Shown here: piece by piece, positions 1 to 12,153 of the stretch
How positions within the stretch are numbered: the stretch's first letter is position 1
Layout: the number at the start of each line of letters is the position of its first letter
Assembly (NCBI GenBank): GCA_021234535.1
Contig: CM037840.1
Coordinates: 16,013,415-16,077,414, forward strand
DNA: 64,000 nucleotides
Direction of reading: 5' to 3'
Source: Stichopus chloronotus
Lineage: Eukaryota; Echinodermata; Holothuroidea; Aspidochirotida; Stichopodidae
The notes under the pieces: generated by a model
Told to the model about the DNA's origin: nothing
What the model saw: only the letters and a program-made list of their open reading frames with translations
Database searches by the model: none
Position numbers and translations under genes: made by a program

Positions 1-38
<38 letters not shown>
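1..38. repeat. (TA)n microsatellite
   Basis: The window opens inside an uninterrupted TA dinucleotide run, so the true left boundary lies outside. Simple repeat only. Confidence 0.95.
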
Positions 39-39
<1 letters not shown>

Positions 40-371
40 AAATGCCCAAAAATCTCATATTTCTTTGCATGAGACATTAGTGCACGAGATGGCACATGCA
101 AAAGTAGCTTTGGACGGCAAGGGTACGTCTGCGCATGACACATATTACAAGAAAGTGTGCAGGAAAATTATTAAGTTATTACATGAACATAGTCATAGTG
201 CCTGTTAAAGGTCTTACGAGAAAAGATTTTGAATGCAACAATGCCAGCGTGCTTCCCTTGTTAGTGTGGGCACCCTAGTGTAAGTAACCTTAAAGAATCG
301 TATCATGTATGCATATGCATATTAGTATATTGTATTTGGAGGCCTCTGCACTGGGACAGTATAATAAAGAG

Positions 372-960
372 TGTTTCCTTTGTTAGAAGCCCGGTGACTC
401 CAGCGCTTGGGAGTGACTTGTCACTTTCAGCTCAATTACCGGGTAGGCGTGCTTGCGTTCTCCTTTCCTACCCCGTCGGGTGTGAGGCAACTCCCTCTCA
501 CTGTAAGTCATTTCATAACATGATACAGTCATAAATTAGTAAGTTGCATCTTTGTTTACAGAATATCTATATATCCCCCTCTCCCGATGACTCTGGAATG
601 CTTGACAGTGGCTTGCCACCTTTAGCTCGGTCACCGGGTAGGGGTGCTTGCGTTCCCCTTTCCTCTTGAATCAGAGTAAGGGGCAGCCTCTCTGTCTGTA
701 AATCTTGTAGTCATTATCTCGTGTACAAGAAATTTGGTTTTGTTGTATTTTGGACTAATTCTTCCTTTTTCATCATTGACCTTCTACTTATGAGGAGACG
801 CCCGCCCAGGCACGTGAGGTAGGGTGTTTCCTTGGGTAGGAGCCGGTGACTATAAATTGCTTGTTAGTGGCTTGCCACTTTCGGCTCGGTCAACGGGTAG
901 GCGTGCTTGCGTTCCCCTTTCCTCTCGACTCAGGGTATCGGGCAGTCTTCCTGTCTTTTA
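372..960. repeat. Three diverged tandem GC-rich units with a shared hairpin
   Basis: Three related units lie near 385-505, 578-700 and 840-955. Each carries a CCGGTGACT-like start, a short inverted repeat, a GGGTAGGSGTGCTTGCGTT-like core and a CCTTTCCT box. The inverted repeat is AGTGAC-TT-GTCACT at 412-425, AGTGGC-TT-GCCAC at 607-619 and AGTGGC-TT-GCCACT at 866-879, so one stem pair differs between copies yet stays complementary. Hairpin-to-hairpin spacing is 195 and 259 bases. Short reading frames cross units 1 and 3, but unit 2 has stops in the matching frame, so coding is not supported. Function unknown; a structured RNA or a transposon-derived satellite are both possible. Confidence 0.75.
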
Positions 961-1396
961 TGTTATTTCAAATCTTCCTTGACTTATAATAATCCTTTGT
1001 CTACTTTTTCACTTACCTTTTTTCTCCATTTTCTACGTTTCCATGTGTAGAAGAGATACATTAGATACAGCTTACAACAGTAACTGCAATATTATTTGTA
1101 TGTATAATTATATATAAATTCTGTTGCTGCGTAATTTCATTAAGACGGTAACAGGTGATCCCTACACCACCAATAGGCAACAATGAGTCGGGTAGCTCCA
1201 ATAGTTGGATAGTACAAATTTTTAATAGAAAATTACGGGTATTCAAAACCTTTTAAAGGATATTTCATGTGTTTCAAGAGTGTTTTCCTGCCAATCGCAT
1301 GACTGAAAAAGACAAAAACTATTGTAATTCCAGTATTTAAACTTTATTTACAGCAAAGTACTGTAAAGCACCACAAAACTGACAGTTATCAATGCG

Positions 1397-2482
1397 TCAA
1401 AGAAGTAGCAAAGCATCTTCAACTTCTCCTAGTGCCTCCATGAAACCACGGTAGTTTCCTTCCTCCTCTTGAAACACATTCCTGGTGGCTGAGACTGCAC
1501 ATGCAGGTATCACCCTCCTCTGTCTTTTTCCCAGTGCACCATGCACCCAGGCAGTGAAGGAGCGGTATATCGGTACGTCCTGAACATAAGAAAAGACAAC
1601 AAATACATTATTGATAGAACTTTGTCATACTGCAGAATAGAAGTGATCGCAGAATACTCAACCACCTGAAATGGGTATTCTGGCATGGTGCAGCCACTGC
1701 TTCAAATTGTTGGCTGCACCAAGAACTCAAGTACCCTATCATCGAACATTCAACTTCTTTTTATCATCATGTGCAAAGGCCAAACAATGTCCCTGGCCTG
1801 GGGTGGTCCCACAGCAAGCTCGTCAGATACTGTTTATTAAACTTTTGAACAGCATTACATTTTTCTACATTTAGCCCTATGAAAAGTTCAGAGTTAGACT
1901 ACAAAACATGACTGAGGCAATCCTTCTGTACGTTACACATGTATGAACGACTGTATGAACGACTGTGGTCTAACTGGTTTTATCAAAGTTGTATACAGAA
2001 ACTACAGTCCCTCATGCTGCATACATGGGCATGGATCACCTTTAAACTGCATATTAATCATTCCTAGACATCCATTGTGGGCGTCTTGACTGAAGAGTAA
2101 GAATTTCAATTTGGTTCGGCTCACCTTTTATCAAAATCTTCGTCGGCTTGTAAAAGACCCCTTGAACACCTAATCAGCACAGTTGTGGTTCTCTAAACAG
2201 TTTTGTTTAGGCAAACATCATGGAAGTCTGTTAGCTCAGTTATGCACTGGTTTCCATCCAATTTGCGGCCACAATTGTTTATCTCCCTACAGCAAAACAG
2301 AGTCCACAGATACACCACGTTATGTCTTCGAGTCTGTTTGGCCCAGTAACTTCTGGTTCGCCTTGTTGTGCGTCACCAGCAACCTGGATAGGCCTAGCGT
2401 TTAGTCGTCGCGCTATGTCCAGAACTGGTTCAAAATCATCAGGTACTGGACCAATTTCCCTCTGTTCACTTTGACTTTCCAT
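1397..2482 (-). pseudogene. P2X7-C-terminal-like cysteine module gene, decayed two-exon copy
   Basis: Exon 1 (2482 down to about 2125, donor GTGAGC) begins at an ATG, runs through an acidic leader and reaches WCICGLC, the start of the zinc-binding WCxCxxC...CC module known from the intracellular end of P2X7 receptors and from many invertebrate transposon-like genes. The frame then breaks and resumes one frame over with CREINNC and CITELTDFHDVCLN, followed by an in-frame TAG. Exon 2 (1579-1397, acceptor CAG at 1580-1581) encodes the second half of the module: YRSFTAWVHGALGKR, RRVIPACAVSATRN, NYRGFMEAL, then a stop. An AATAAA signal lies about 50 bases beyond (1348-1343). The loss of part of the CC region, the stop and a phase mismatch at the exon join argue for a dead copy. 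A much better preserved relative lies at 47253-48663. Confidence 0.72.
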
Positions 2483-2614
2483 GTCTGAGCCCTCTTCGAA
2501 ATATACTACGGCAATATTGACGAAAGTTAAGTCAATGCAAATGCAACTTGTAAGTCGAATTTTAGCTTCAGACAGTGACGGTCGTCGGCAGTTAGGACGA
2601 AGCGAACAGTGCAC

Positions 2615-4334
2615 AACGTTGTAGTATAGTCTATTTACTTACTCGCAGAACAGATTCAGTACAAACTAGTATTCATGCGCATACAATACATACGGTTTCT
2701 ACTAGCTACGTAACCGTCTCCTGATCCGTCTCCTGTTAGGCTAGCAGAGCGATGCTTGCAATCGCGTTTTGTTGTTTTGTGGAAAGTAAGGAATTGACGT
2801 CATCAACTTTACTAAGGCCCGTTCAATCTGCGTGATAGAATTGATTTTGTCAATTTCAACATGACTCAACGATAGCATAAAAAGTGAGGGTTTCGATGAC
2901 ATTCGGGGTTTTTTAATATTCTCTACAATCTGAAATAGTTATGATTCATTTTGCTGTAAAACAACAGTTTCAGAGATATAAAATAAACCCCCAAATTGAA
3001 ATTAAACTTGTTTTGTTCAAAGTCGAAATTCACAATACTTTAAAATTTGAAAATCCCGAGACCCATAGGCCTCGATAACTCTACTGGGAGCGACACTCCG
3101 ATCCATTCCCAAGTCGTTTGCAAGTGACTTAATAGAAACTCAAAGGTGTATTGTACCTGCTGAACTTAACCAAATTAGGCTTTTAGATACTTTACAGATG
3201 CTTTCAGACATACAGCATTTTATCAGAAACCAGCATGATGCTAGCTGAAGATCCATAGATGTAGTTTCATCATTATATGTCAAAGACTTGTGAAATAGGT
3301 GAAGGTTTTCAAATTGGCACTTCCAAAATGTGCAAGCATTGCTAGTCTTTGCTTGGAAGGGAGCTCAAATACCTTCCACCCATAGGAAAAGACAGGAGAG
3401 AAACATCAGCAAAGGTCTTAACACTTTTTACTCAAGGACCTCAGATGACCTTTGACCCACAACACCTAAACCAGTAATTATATTTATATACTCCATCTAA
3501 AAAGAACAACTTTAAAGTGTGAAATTGTCTCCCCTTTGTAAATATTGAAATTATTTCCTCCCTTGTAAAAAGTGTGTTTACAAGTTTTTTTTTCATGTTA
3601 CGACCTCTGATGACCCCACATGACCTCTGATCACAAGATACACCCTCACCTCATTCACTTAGAAAGTCCTACATACCCTCGAAGGTCAAAGTTTGTGCAA
3701 TGTGCAGTTCATGAGGTACTGGAAACATGTTTTGTCTATACTCTGTCTGCAGATTAACTCTGGTGACCTTTAGCATCCACCAAAATTAATCCCCATGCCG
3801 GCAGAATCTATTGCAAATTTTTGGCAAAAATTCCGGACAATTCAGTACAACTGTCCGGAAATATTTTCCCCTCATTATCAAACCAAAGAATGGCAAATTT
3901 GGGACACAAGGTCAAAAGTATCCCCCCTGGTGGCATCCTTAAGTGACACTAACAGGGGATTTATGATGCGAAGTAGACTAGCATGACCAGGTTACAGATT
4001 AATGACACCAGATGGAATGGCTCTGTACATTTACAGGGGATCAACAATACGAAGTTAGAGTTAGACTTATGTCAACCAAACTTTCCGCAGAGGTGATAGG
4101 CCAGTGGCTTGCTGCTACAAGGTGAAAGTGAAACTATGTTATGGTGGGCTAGCCTTGGTAAAGACTTCGTAAAGGTCAAGATCTCTGTAACTTAATTATT
4201 GACTGTATCCAGTTCCTTCACACTGTAAAAATTGTAAGGATAGCTGTAGCTACATTTCGTTATCTGTGTGCTACTCTCAGTCTCTAATTGGTAGAATGAC
4301 TGTGTGACCATACATCAATCATTTTCAAACAAAA
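2615..4334. other. Gene-free stretch with diverged TGACCT-type repeats
   Basis: I see no supportable gene. From about 3340 to 3790 the sequence has the recurring wording of a dispersed repeat (CTCAGATGACCTTTGACC, TGACCCCACATGACCTCTGA, ...GTGACCTTTAGC...CACC) that recurs near 4870-5275, 19840-20130, 23460-23600, 43410-43500 and 58030-58190. Confidence 0.6.
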
Positions 4335-4524
4335 ATGGAAGCAAGCCTTAAAATTGGAGAGAAAGTACAGGCTCTCGATGACCTTGGACGGTGGGAAAAT
4401 GCGAGAATCAGTAATATCAGTGCTGATGGTGATGTGACAGTCACCTTTCCGGGCTAGGGAGAACAGTTCAATATTACCTGCAACAGGAGCAAGGTCAGGA
4501 AACCAGTTGATGGCCTTTCAACGG
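4335..4524 (+). pseudogene. Orphan Tudor/SH3-like first exon with a premature TAG
   Basis: ATG at 4335 opens a 63-codon frame ending in a perfect donor (ACGG|GTGAGT) at 4524/4525, phase 1. Its product (KIGEKVQALDDLGRWENARI, then DGDVTVTFPG, then stop, then GEQFNITCNRSKVRKPVDG) is a close paralogue of exon 1 of the gene at 17696-27947: same start context, nearly the same length and the same splice phase. The stop TAG at 4455-4457 replaces the tryptophan of the PGW motif, a one-base change from TGG, in what is normally a structurally important aromatic of this small barrel. I could not find matching downstream exons nearby. Most likely a dead duplicate. Confidence 0.8.
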
Positions 4525-4864
4525 GTGAGTGTTCCCAGGTATTACAATTCATTAATTAGTATATGGCAATTCATTAATTAGTACATGGTAAGGTTAGTGA
4601 TTTTTTATTTTAAAAATTACTGATTTAGATCAAATTAAATCGATTAAAATCATTAAAATCTTGATTTTTTTTAAAGTTATAATGATAATCTTGATTTTAA
4701 TCAGCCTCATTTGAATCAACCAACCATGGTGTATGGTTTAGTTATATAATGCTACATGTAGATAAGACATGTAGAATAGGCCTAGCATATCAAAAGGCCC
4801 TAAATAAGGCTGAAGTGAATGCTGGCTAAACTTTGGTATAGGATTCTAGCGCCATGCCAGTCAA

Positions 4865-5275
4865 GATCTTTAAATGTCCTCCCCACACACTGACTTTGGA
4901 CTCTCTTGCACATTCCCTTCAAAAGTAGAGTGTTCAGAAGCTTTTCACATTATGACTTCTGATGACCCCAGATAACCTTTAACCTACAAGAATACCCTCA
5001 CAATCTCACTTACAGGGCAGTACATACCATCCAAGTTTGAAAATGATGCAACTTGTCGTTTCTGAGATACTACAAACATAGTTTGTACACATTCTGCCTG
5101 ATGGTGACCTCAGACGACCTTCGAACTTCATCGAAAACAATCCATGCCGAGATCTTCGTATGTTCTATCAACACACCGACTTTGACCCACACACACACAC
5201 GCACATACACCGAATCCCCATCGCAAAGATTCCTTGCCCGCCTTCGGCAAGGAATCACAAACTAAAGACTGCTAA
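4865..5275. repeat. Dispersed TGACCT-type repeat with CA microsatellite
   Basis: Repeated phrases such as CTTCTGATGACCCCAGATAACC, GGTGACCTCAGACGACC and an ACACACACACAC run near 5190-5212 recur in the same order at 19840-20130 and partly elsewhere. Related units carry a TTTGAGATA(C/T) phrase about every 100-130 bases. Short frames across it are not coding. Confidence 0.6.
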
Positions 5276-5907
5276 AGAAACTAAAGAAATGCTTGTACAT
5301 ACGGTCCAGTTTGAAGGCTGTATTGCATCACCCTCTGTACAAGCATTACAGGCGCGCTAGTGGGTCCGTTAGCACCAATGCAAATGGACCCCACCGTGAG
5401 GAGCCCTTTAAACGGAAGGACGTGATTAACATTTCAGAACTGAAAATACTTGAAAAGGGGGAAATGTAACCTTCCATCACCTGGAGAATATTGCCGAATA
5501 CGGCGAGAAGAAGAGCTCTTGTGTTCTTACACGTGATTGGCGACGATTTTTGGTGTTCTTTGGCCTTCATTTTTTCTTGGATTCAAGGTTAGAGTACCAT
5601 ATTTTGGTTTGGGATAAGGTGACGGCGTTTTTTTTTTTCTCCGCAGGTTGGAAGAGAAGCCTAGCCCCCGGGCTAATCACGTATAATGTAGTACCTATCA
5701 ACAATCTCCAAGTTAAGACCCTCATTGTCCACCTCCACGAAATAAGTGGACCCCACCGCCTAGTGCATGTTGACTGTGGCAAGTGAAGTCGAACTTGACC
5801 TCCGCCCTTACCGACGGCAGGACGTCCGCAAGTATACTCTCTACGTGCAGTTGGTAAGTCACCTACGGAGTGCCAAGTATATCATAAATACAGAAAAATC
5901 CAGTACA
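5276..5907. other. No supportable gene; possible isolated exon
   Basis: A stretch at about 5647-5848 is bounded by an acceptor-like TCTCCGCAG and a donor-like TTG|GTAAGT, but all frames across it contain stops or change frame, and I could not match the translation to a family. I leave it unassigned. Confidence 0.3.
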
Positions 5908-5929
5908 TCAGATATATATATCCAGTATA

Positions 5930-6165
5930 ACAGAAAATGTAGCAAGTCTGATAATCACTGTCCATACAATCCTCACAAGTGAAACTTCTTTTGCCTTCAG
6001 CCTTGACACACCCTTCATGATACCACTTGCCACACCCCCAATCTCAGGTTGGCACATGATCCATTCTTCTGAGACATCATCATAGAAATACCCTCTGCAG
6101 AAACCACAATAGAGGCTTTGGAATGACGTCATCATAAAGTTGCTGGCGGCCATAATGGAGGACAA
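5930..6165 (-). pseudogene. PHD-finger-like fragment, frameshifted
   Basis: On the minus strand the frame encodes LYCGFCRGYFYDD and SEEWIMCQ. After a frame change it continues as GCGKWYHEGCV and then FTCEDC. In order this gives CxxC, WxxC, CxxWYHxxC and CxxC, the C4HC3 spacing of a PHD finger, with the EEWIMC phrase seen at the C-terminus of several pogo/Tigger-type transposases. The C-terminus of the transposase at 28627-30420 has a related DWECSMCGEMW...DWIMCSLC ending. Probably a transposase or chromatin-reader remnant. Its upstream part is not recognisable. Confidence 0.55.
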
Positions 6166-6345
6166 CCGCGCGAAATTTGATTTGTGTTAATACACAAGCT
6201 GCGTGCTAGTACATGTCTTGACACTGTCGTACGTACGTACGTATTTTCGTGTAATATGGCGGTTTTTTTACAAACAGAATGCTATGGCCAGCTGAATCCA
6301 GAAGATAAGACAGACATACCAAAAGAAGATTGAAAGTAGGGTAAT

Positions 6346-6519
6346 GTGGGGCAATATGAGACACTGAAGGACATTTGATGTAATATCTCCGGCATGGAAA
6401 ATAAAATCATATTAACTTGGTCAGCTTTTGAAACATATTTTAAGATGAGAACGTTACATGCAAATCAAAAAATTCTGGAACGTCTCATTTTGCCCCACAT
6501 GTTGGGGCAAAATGAGACG
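6346..6519. mobile_element. Short MITE-like palindromic element
   Basis: GTGGGGCAATATGAGAC near 6346 and GTCTCATTTTGCCCCAC at 6482-6498 form terminal inverted repeats around about 120 bases of AT-rich sequence. The right end is immediately followed by another inverted copy: CGTCTCATTTTGCCCCA (6481-6497), a 5-base spacer, then TGGGGCAAAATGAGACG (6503-6519), a perfect 17-bp stem. This looks like two element ends abutting head to head. No coding capacity. Confidence 0.7.
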
Positions 6520-6579
6520 GGGGCTATAATACATAGTTATGCACATGAGTCACAGATAAATTCCCCTACGCCCCCCTCA

Positions 6580-9500
6580 TAGGCTGCGCACGTCTCGTGC
6601 ATCCCATGAGGAAAACTTTGTGCTAGAACTTTTCTGAGCATGCTTCATTAACCTGAATGAAACAAAATTCCAGAAACTGACAACTTGATGTAATTTAAAA
6701 CCAATGGTCAAGGGAGTGGAAGAGCCAGAACTACTTTTTATTCAAAGTCTGGCAGCAAAAACTTGTTGTTATGGTAACAAGCGTTCTATGTATTCAGTAG
6801 CTGGTTTAGTATGCCCTGGCTGTAATTTAATGCCCTGCTGTAACTATAAGAACTGGATGTTAAAAGAATCTAAGTTATTTAATCACAGTGTTAAATTAAG
6901 CTTGAAAAGGCAACAATTAGTCTCTCTTGTTAACACTGAAGCTGCACAGCTATTAAAAGTGTTTAATCAGGGATATGGTATGACTAAAACAAGCTTTACA
7001 CAGGGGTATAGTTTCAAGATGTGCTGTTATTACAGTGCATTTTCAAAAGTGCACCAAAGGACTGGCTATACTTCTTACACTGTTGTAAGAAGCTATAAAA
7101 ACTACCTTACCATGGTCCATTTGTCCGAAAATACATAGAAAAGATGTGAACAGAAACGACAGTGCCTTTCGTTCAGTTGTTATATATAAATACGTTACTC
7201 AAATGGCTCTTCCTTGTAGTGTGGTACTTTGCACATCACAAACTAAATCACTCTTCTTTCTACTGTACAGTAATTAACACTCTATCAGTGAAAATTTCAC
7301 TGACTTGAAAGAAACATGTCGTACTTTAGATGCTGCTTTCCAGGTTGGTATCAAATGGACGAGAAAGATGGAAGATTAACGATAAAGGCTATTTTTGTCA
7401 TCAAACAGAACATCCTGCTTTAATGTATGCTGAATGGTTACAGTGAAATAAATACAAGGATCGGCCTGTGAATACCTCCCTAGTCCCCCGATGTACTAAT
7501 GGGAGGAGATATTCCTAGTCGAACTCCTCACCTTTCACAAACGAGCAACAATCCACAGCCAACCCTCATTAATTTGAAAAGATGTGAATTACCAACCTTC
7601 CCTCTTCCTCTCATGAAATGCTATGCAATCAGAGCATACTGCTCTCAATCAGACAACTCCCCTGCTTTTCAAGCCTGACCCAACTATTCAAGTTAGGGAT
7701 GTTGTAGTCAGGTGTAAATTTTCGAGATTTGCATATCACCAGTGCTGATGCTGTTTATGAACCTTTATTCTTTTATAATCACCACCCCCACCCCACCCCT
7801 CCCCCACCACCCGTTTACCTATTGTGCACAGTCGGTGTTTGTATAAAAGACATTATTATACAATTTTAGGAAGAAATCATTCATTTTTCTTTCGTGAGTT
7901 GTAGCAGTCTAAAAGTATATCGGATGTAAAAAAGTAGGATGGCAAAATATTAGTAGAATCAAGGTACATAGGGAGCTAAGTCGCCAAGAAAGAATCCAGC
8001 AGGACTAAATTTCTTTTACACCAGCTGACCATCTTTCCAGTTCATACAGGATTAGGCAAAATAAACATCATCCATGTCCTCCTGCCCACGGGGGGGGGTC
8101 AAAGGTGTGAAACTTTATCTTCCAAACTGTCAGCTTACTGTGTAAATAGAATGCATGCAATTGTGTATGTGTGGTCAATTAAACAATTCAACTGGAGATG
8201 TAAATGGTCAACCCAGCAGTGAAGGTGATTGATATTTACTTGAGTGCCCGCAAAACAGTTCTCCCGCCTTACCCGACGACTTCCAGTACATAGGTCAGGT
8301 ACTTAAAGGGGAAATAAGGCGTTTGTTTTACAGGAAACAATCATATTTTTATCACCAATGTGTGTTTATCACCAATGTTTGTTTCAAGAAATAAGTTTAT
8401 CTCAGATAGAAATTGAGCTATTTGCTGATCACCAATAATTTTTTCACCGAAACTTTTCAAAATTCAAATGATGCATTTTCCATTACTAATCACATGCATA
8501 ATGTTCTGAAGACGTTACACTTTTGCAGATGTTTATTGATGAGACTGAATGCTTTAACACTGATGAAAGCCATTTTCTTTGTGTGCCATGTTCGTATATT
8601 CTAAACGCCCTATTTCCCTTGAATGTGCTGGATGACAGTGAGGAGCACTAGTTCCACATGAAATAGGAGGCAATTGACAACCTGCCATATGTATGTCATT
8701 TTGAAAAGAAATGCACAAATGTAAAAAAATCGTTTGGACACAATCTCAGTGTTGAGCTCTTCTAAAGCGGCATACTGAGTTGATATTCATAAATCTGAGA
8801 GGATTATAAAGGGTACGTTTACATGGCAATGATTAGGAACATAATAAGTTGAGTCTCATATCAGACAGCTGATCAAATTGTCAAACTTTTTGAATTTTTT
8901 TACCCTGGCTTGTGCAGAATAATTAGTACTAAAGTGAAGTTTCTGATAACCAATTTTCAAAAACCAAATTACTTCGTTAATTACTCACTCATTAATGTGT
9001 TTTTATATGTGACGCATGAGGATCCTCTTAGTTTGACCATTTGTCAGTATGTGGAGGAAACTTGACAGGTTTGGAAAAAATTATTGAATTGCACAAAACA
9101 ACTCAAAGTGCCTCTTTAAATAATCTGAACCACAATCATTTTTCGTGATGAAAGTGGAACCAAGGAAACAAACACTGGGAACAAATTTCAAGGCAAGAAA
9201 GGTATTCAGTTCTACTAACAAAAGTATTAACATACATGCAAGGCTGCTTTTCATCCTTTCTGACAATGGGAAGAAACAACACAAGCAACTGGTCTTCTGC
9301 ACAGGATACCCAAAACAATTTGGCTAGCTAGCTTACACACCCATCCAAATGTTTACTGTGAAATCTGAAGTTACATTAAAAGTCATGCATGAACTAAATC
9401 AGTTTTTTCCTTCACACAAAACCGGAGAGATAAAAAACAAAGGGTATCACAGCTAATTATATGACTATTTATTTTTTAATTTCAATGTAGCACATGTACA

Positions 9501-11430
9501 GTGAGGTGATAAAAGTAGTAAATGTAAAGTAAAAAACTCCAAGTACAGTACAAACATCCCTAAAAATAGTAATGCTTTGGCCTGAGATATTTTCACATTT
9601 CAACTTGTGTTAATATTTATGTTATATATGAAATAATTGCAATTAACATATACTCCTTTTTGCATTGCAACACAAAATATGATAATTGGATGGAATGTGT
9701 GAAACCGCTTTCCTATGCTGCAGTTATAATAATAGCACAAAGTACAGGAACACAAAACAAATAACGTTCCATATAATTGTTCAATGTAGTACTTTAGTCT
9801 TATCAAGGTATTGTAAAAGAAATAAAGAAATAAAACATCGGTGACAAGCTGTACTGAAATGAAACCACATCAAACAGGAACTGAACAAACAACTCAAATG
9901 AAACACGCTACCAACATATGGAGGGATTAGATGGTCATTCGAAAGGTAGTTAATTTGGATTATGTATGCCACAATGTACAGGCAGAAGTATAAATAAAAT
10001 GAAATGAAAAAAGATAAGATACCAAAAGAATGACCTAAAATGAATTAAGTGTACACTGAATCAAATCTCACCCAACTGAGTTTTAATCTTCCTGTTGACC
10101 AAATCTGATCTAAGATTTGCCTAAACAATCCTTTCACTTAACATCAAAATATAGTTTCCGTCATCTCACTCGCATCCCCTGTCCCCACTTCCCCGCCTCC
10201 TTTGTGATATACCCAGTCACAATTTCGTGTGTCTAATTACATATAACTTAGAAGGTTAAAAAATGTATAAGGCTACTCTACACACATATGCACATGTAAC
10301 TTTAACTAAAACATATAGGTACATCTAGACTAAAACATAGAGCAAACTCTATACATTTAAATACATACATGAATAAAGAAAAGGCCAGCGCCATAACACT
10401 TTCAATTAGCATAGCAAATTGGCAAGTACAAGAAAATGGCTTACATTCAGTTGTAATCAGTTATAATTTTTCAAAACTATAACTCTTGATGATGAAACAT
10501 GAAGGCACAGTGCAGTGCAGCTAACAGCACATTGGTTTGTATTTCCATGCCCCAATGGCAAGTAGAGACATTAGTAGACAGTAACATGTATGTAGGCATG
10601 CAAATATAAAGCTTCTATAATCACCAAATAGTTGATACAGGCCACTGAACATGTGCCATTTAATTTTTATGACCTTAGTTCTCATGGTACTAAATGAGTT
10701 TTCATTTAAACCAAATCTGATTTGGAATGCTGTGTTTTACCAAACTTTCAACCAAATATCAACAATATCAAATATTAGTGGATCTCAAAGCAAAAAGTCA
10801 TAAAAATTATCAAGTTTAAGGAACCAAAGTAAGCTTTTTAATAAAATATAAACAAAGCTAGTTTATAAGGGTAGAGCACTGTAGCTGCCTTCACCTAAAC
10901 ATAAAGAGAGCTACACTTAGTACAGCCTACAGTTGAAAATCAAACTGTGCCATATAGTAAATATAACTCCTTCAATTGTGGGAGTTGTTTGGACAACCTG
11001 ACGTTCAGCAAACGGCTTCTTAAATGTCCAACAATGCAGGCAGGTGTGTATTGTAAATAAGAAATACTACATGGACTTAGGGATGCACATTTCGCAACAA
11101 TTGAACAAGAAAGGTCAACAAATTGCTACGAACGGTATAAGCCCATTATAGCCAAGATGAAATGAATTATGTATTAAACACATTAAGCTGCGGGTCTTAA
11201 ACTTTACTCTGGAACACTGCATGTAAACAGCGCACAAGGAGTTAAGAAACTATATAGTTCACACACACAGAGTCCATCTTGGAAAATGTTTTCTGTTTCA
11301 GATGTCAAATGTGCAGATGGGAAAGCTTCTCAATTAAACCAAGTACTCTGACAAAGGCTCATGTCGGCTTTGAAACTGTAGGTCTTATGTAAGCATGTAA
11401 GACTTTGAATAAATAGAATTGCTCTTTGGT
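6580..11430. other. Gene-poor stretch
   Basis: Nearly 5 kb with no recognisable gene. A 144-codon open frame at 6704-7138 (plus) is cysteine- and tyrosine-rich, lacks convincing splice or family signals and is probably chance. Around 8310-9115 are diverged pieces of the repeat family also present at 21015, 38689 and 61640 (phrases like ACTCAAAGTGCCTCTTTAAA). The AT-rich remainder shows nothing I can name. Confidence 0.5.
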
Positions 11431-11434
11431 AAAT

Positions 11435-11440
11435 TTTATT
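11435..11440 (-). terminator. Poly(A) signal AATAAA for the USP/BRCT gene
   Basis: AATAAA on the minus strand about 64 bases past the last in-frame stop (11504) of the reading frames continuing the large minus-strand gene. Its position supports the two small downstream frames being part of the same transcript. Confidence 0.55.
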
Positions 11441-11503
11441 ATATTGATCTGCTAGAAAGGATACTTGTCTATAAAATCACAATGCTGAGAACAAACAGTA
11501 GGG

Positions 11504-12153
11504 TTATTCTGACATATTAGTAGAGTCTTTTCTAATCCCTACATATCTGGAGTATGCAGGTACTGAAACAGCATTTCTTCTGTTCAATTCTCTTTCACCT
11601 TCTTTAAGTGTTCTTTCTTGTTGACTTTTCTTTTTCAAACAAGCATTGTATTCCTTGAAAATTTGATCCTTATCTTCCTTAGACAAATTTGTCCATGTTT
11701 TCAACATATCACAGTAAACAGTGGTACTTTCTTGGAACGTAAGACGCCTCTCCTTGATGTTATTGTTTTTCTCCTGGTTTGGGCATAGTACACCGCAACA
11801 TTTTGGCTATCCTAGGTATTTTCATAGATTTGGGGCTCTTTAATAAAGTCTTTTTTGCCTTCTTGATGAGTGCAATCATTCTTGTTCTTTTTCTGAAATG
11901 TTTTGCTTGAAGGGACTGTGCTTTGGGTATGTTTGACTTTCCTGGAAATTTGATGACATAGCCATCCCTGTCCATTGCACAGCCCTTTTGAATACTATCT
12001 GTCACATATGAATAATGTAGTAGATAATGGTTAGAGCGCTCACAGGACCTTGCAATAGCAGGGGCTCGGTTGTTTATCTGGGCAGACAGCACAGTGTAGT
12101 GCTTTGTTGACCTTTTATTTGGCAACTTACTCCTAACCCTACCACCGTTGTCC
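11504..12153 (-). CDS. BRCT domain and basic tail, frameshifted continuation of the USP-like gene
   Basis: The 1249-codon frame upstream stops abruptly at 12139, right after the start of a BRCT-like strand and helix (HVFVFSGAIPVINGKRV...MTKMIK). Shifting one base at the T4 homopolymer 12154-12157 lets it continue as DNGGRVRSKLPNKRSTKHY, then a (V/I)xxS-like helix and YSYVTDSIQKGCAMDRDGY, which completes the BRCT pattern (GG turn, the YVxDSI position where tryptophan is usual, final Y). A basic tail follows to 11760. A second one-base shift, at an A5 run near 11763-11769, opens a further frame (CDMLKTWTNLSKEDKDQIF..., rich in K and E) that ends at 11504 just before an AATAAA. Both breaks sit in homopolymers, so sequencing or assembly error is as likely as true decay. 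Function of the last tail unknown. Confidence 0.7.

Noticed and set aside
5647..5850. Possible downstream exon of the decayed Tudor-like copy at 4335
   Set aside because: Acceptor- and donor-like ends exist and LRPYRRQ faintly recalls LRPYRHT of the intact gene, but frames are interrupted and similarity is too weak.
6704..7138. 144-codon open frame, cysteine- and tyrosine-rich
   Set aside because: Lies in AT-rich sequence, has no recognisable motif, no upstream signals and no exon partner; length is compatible with chance.
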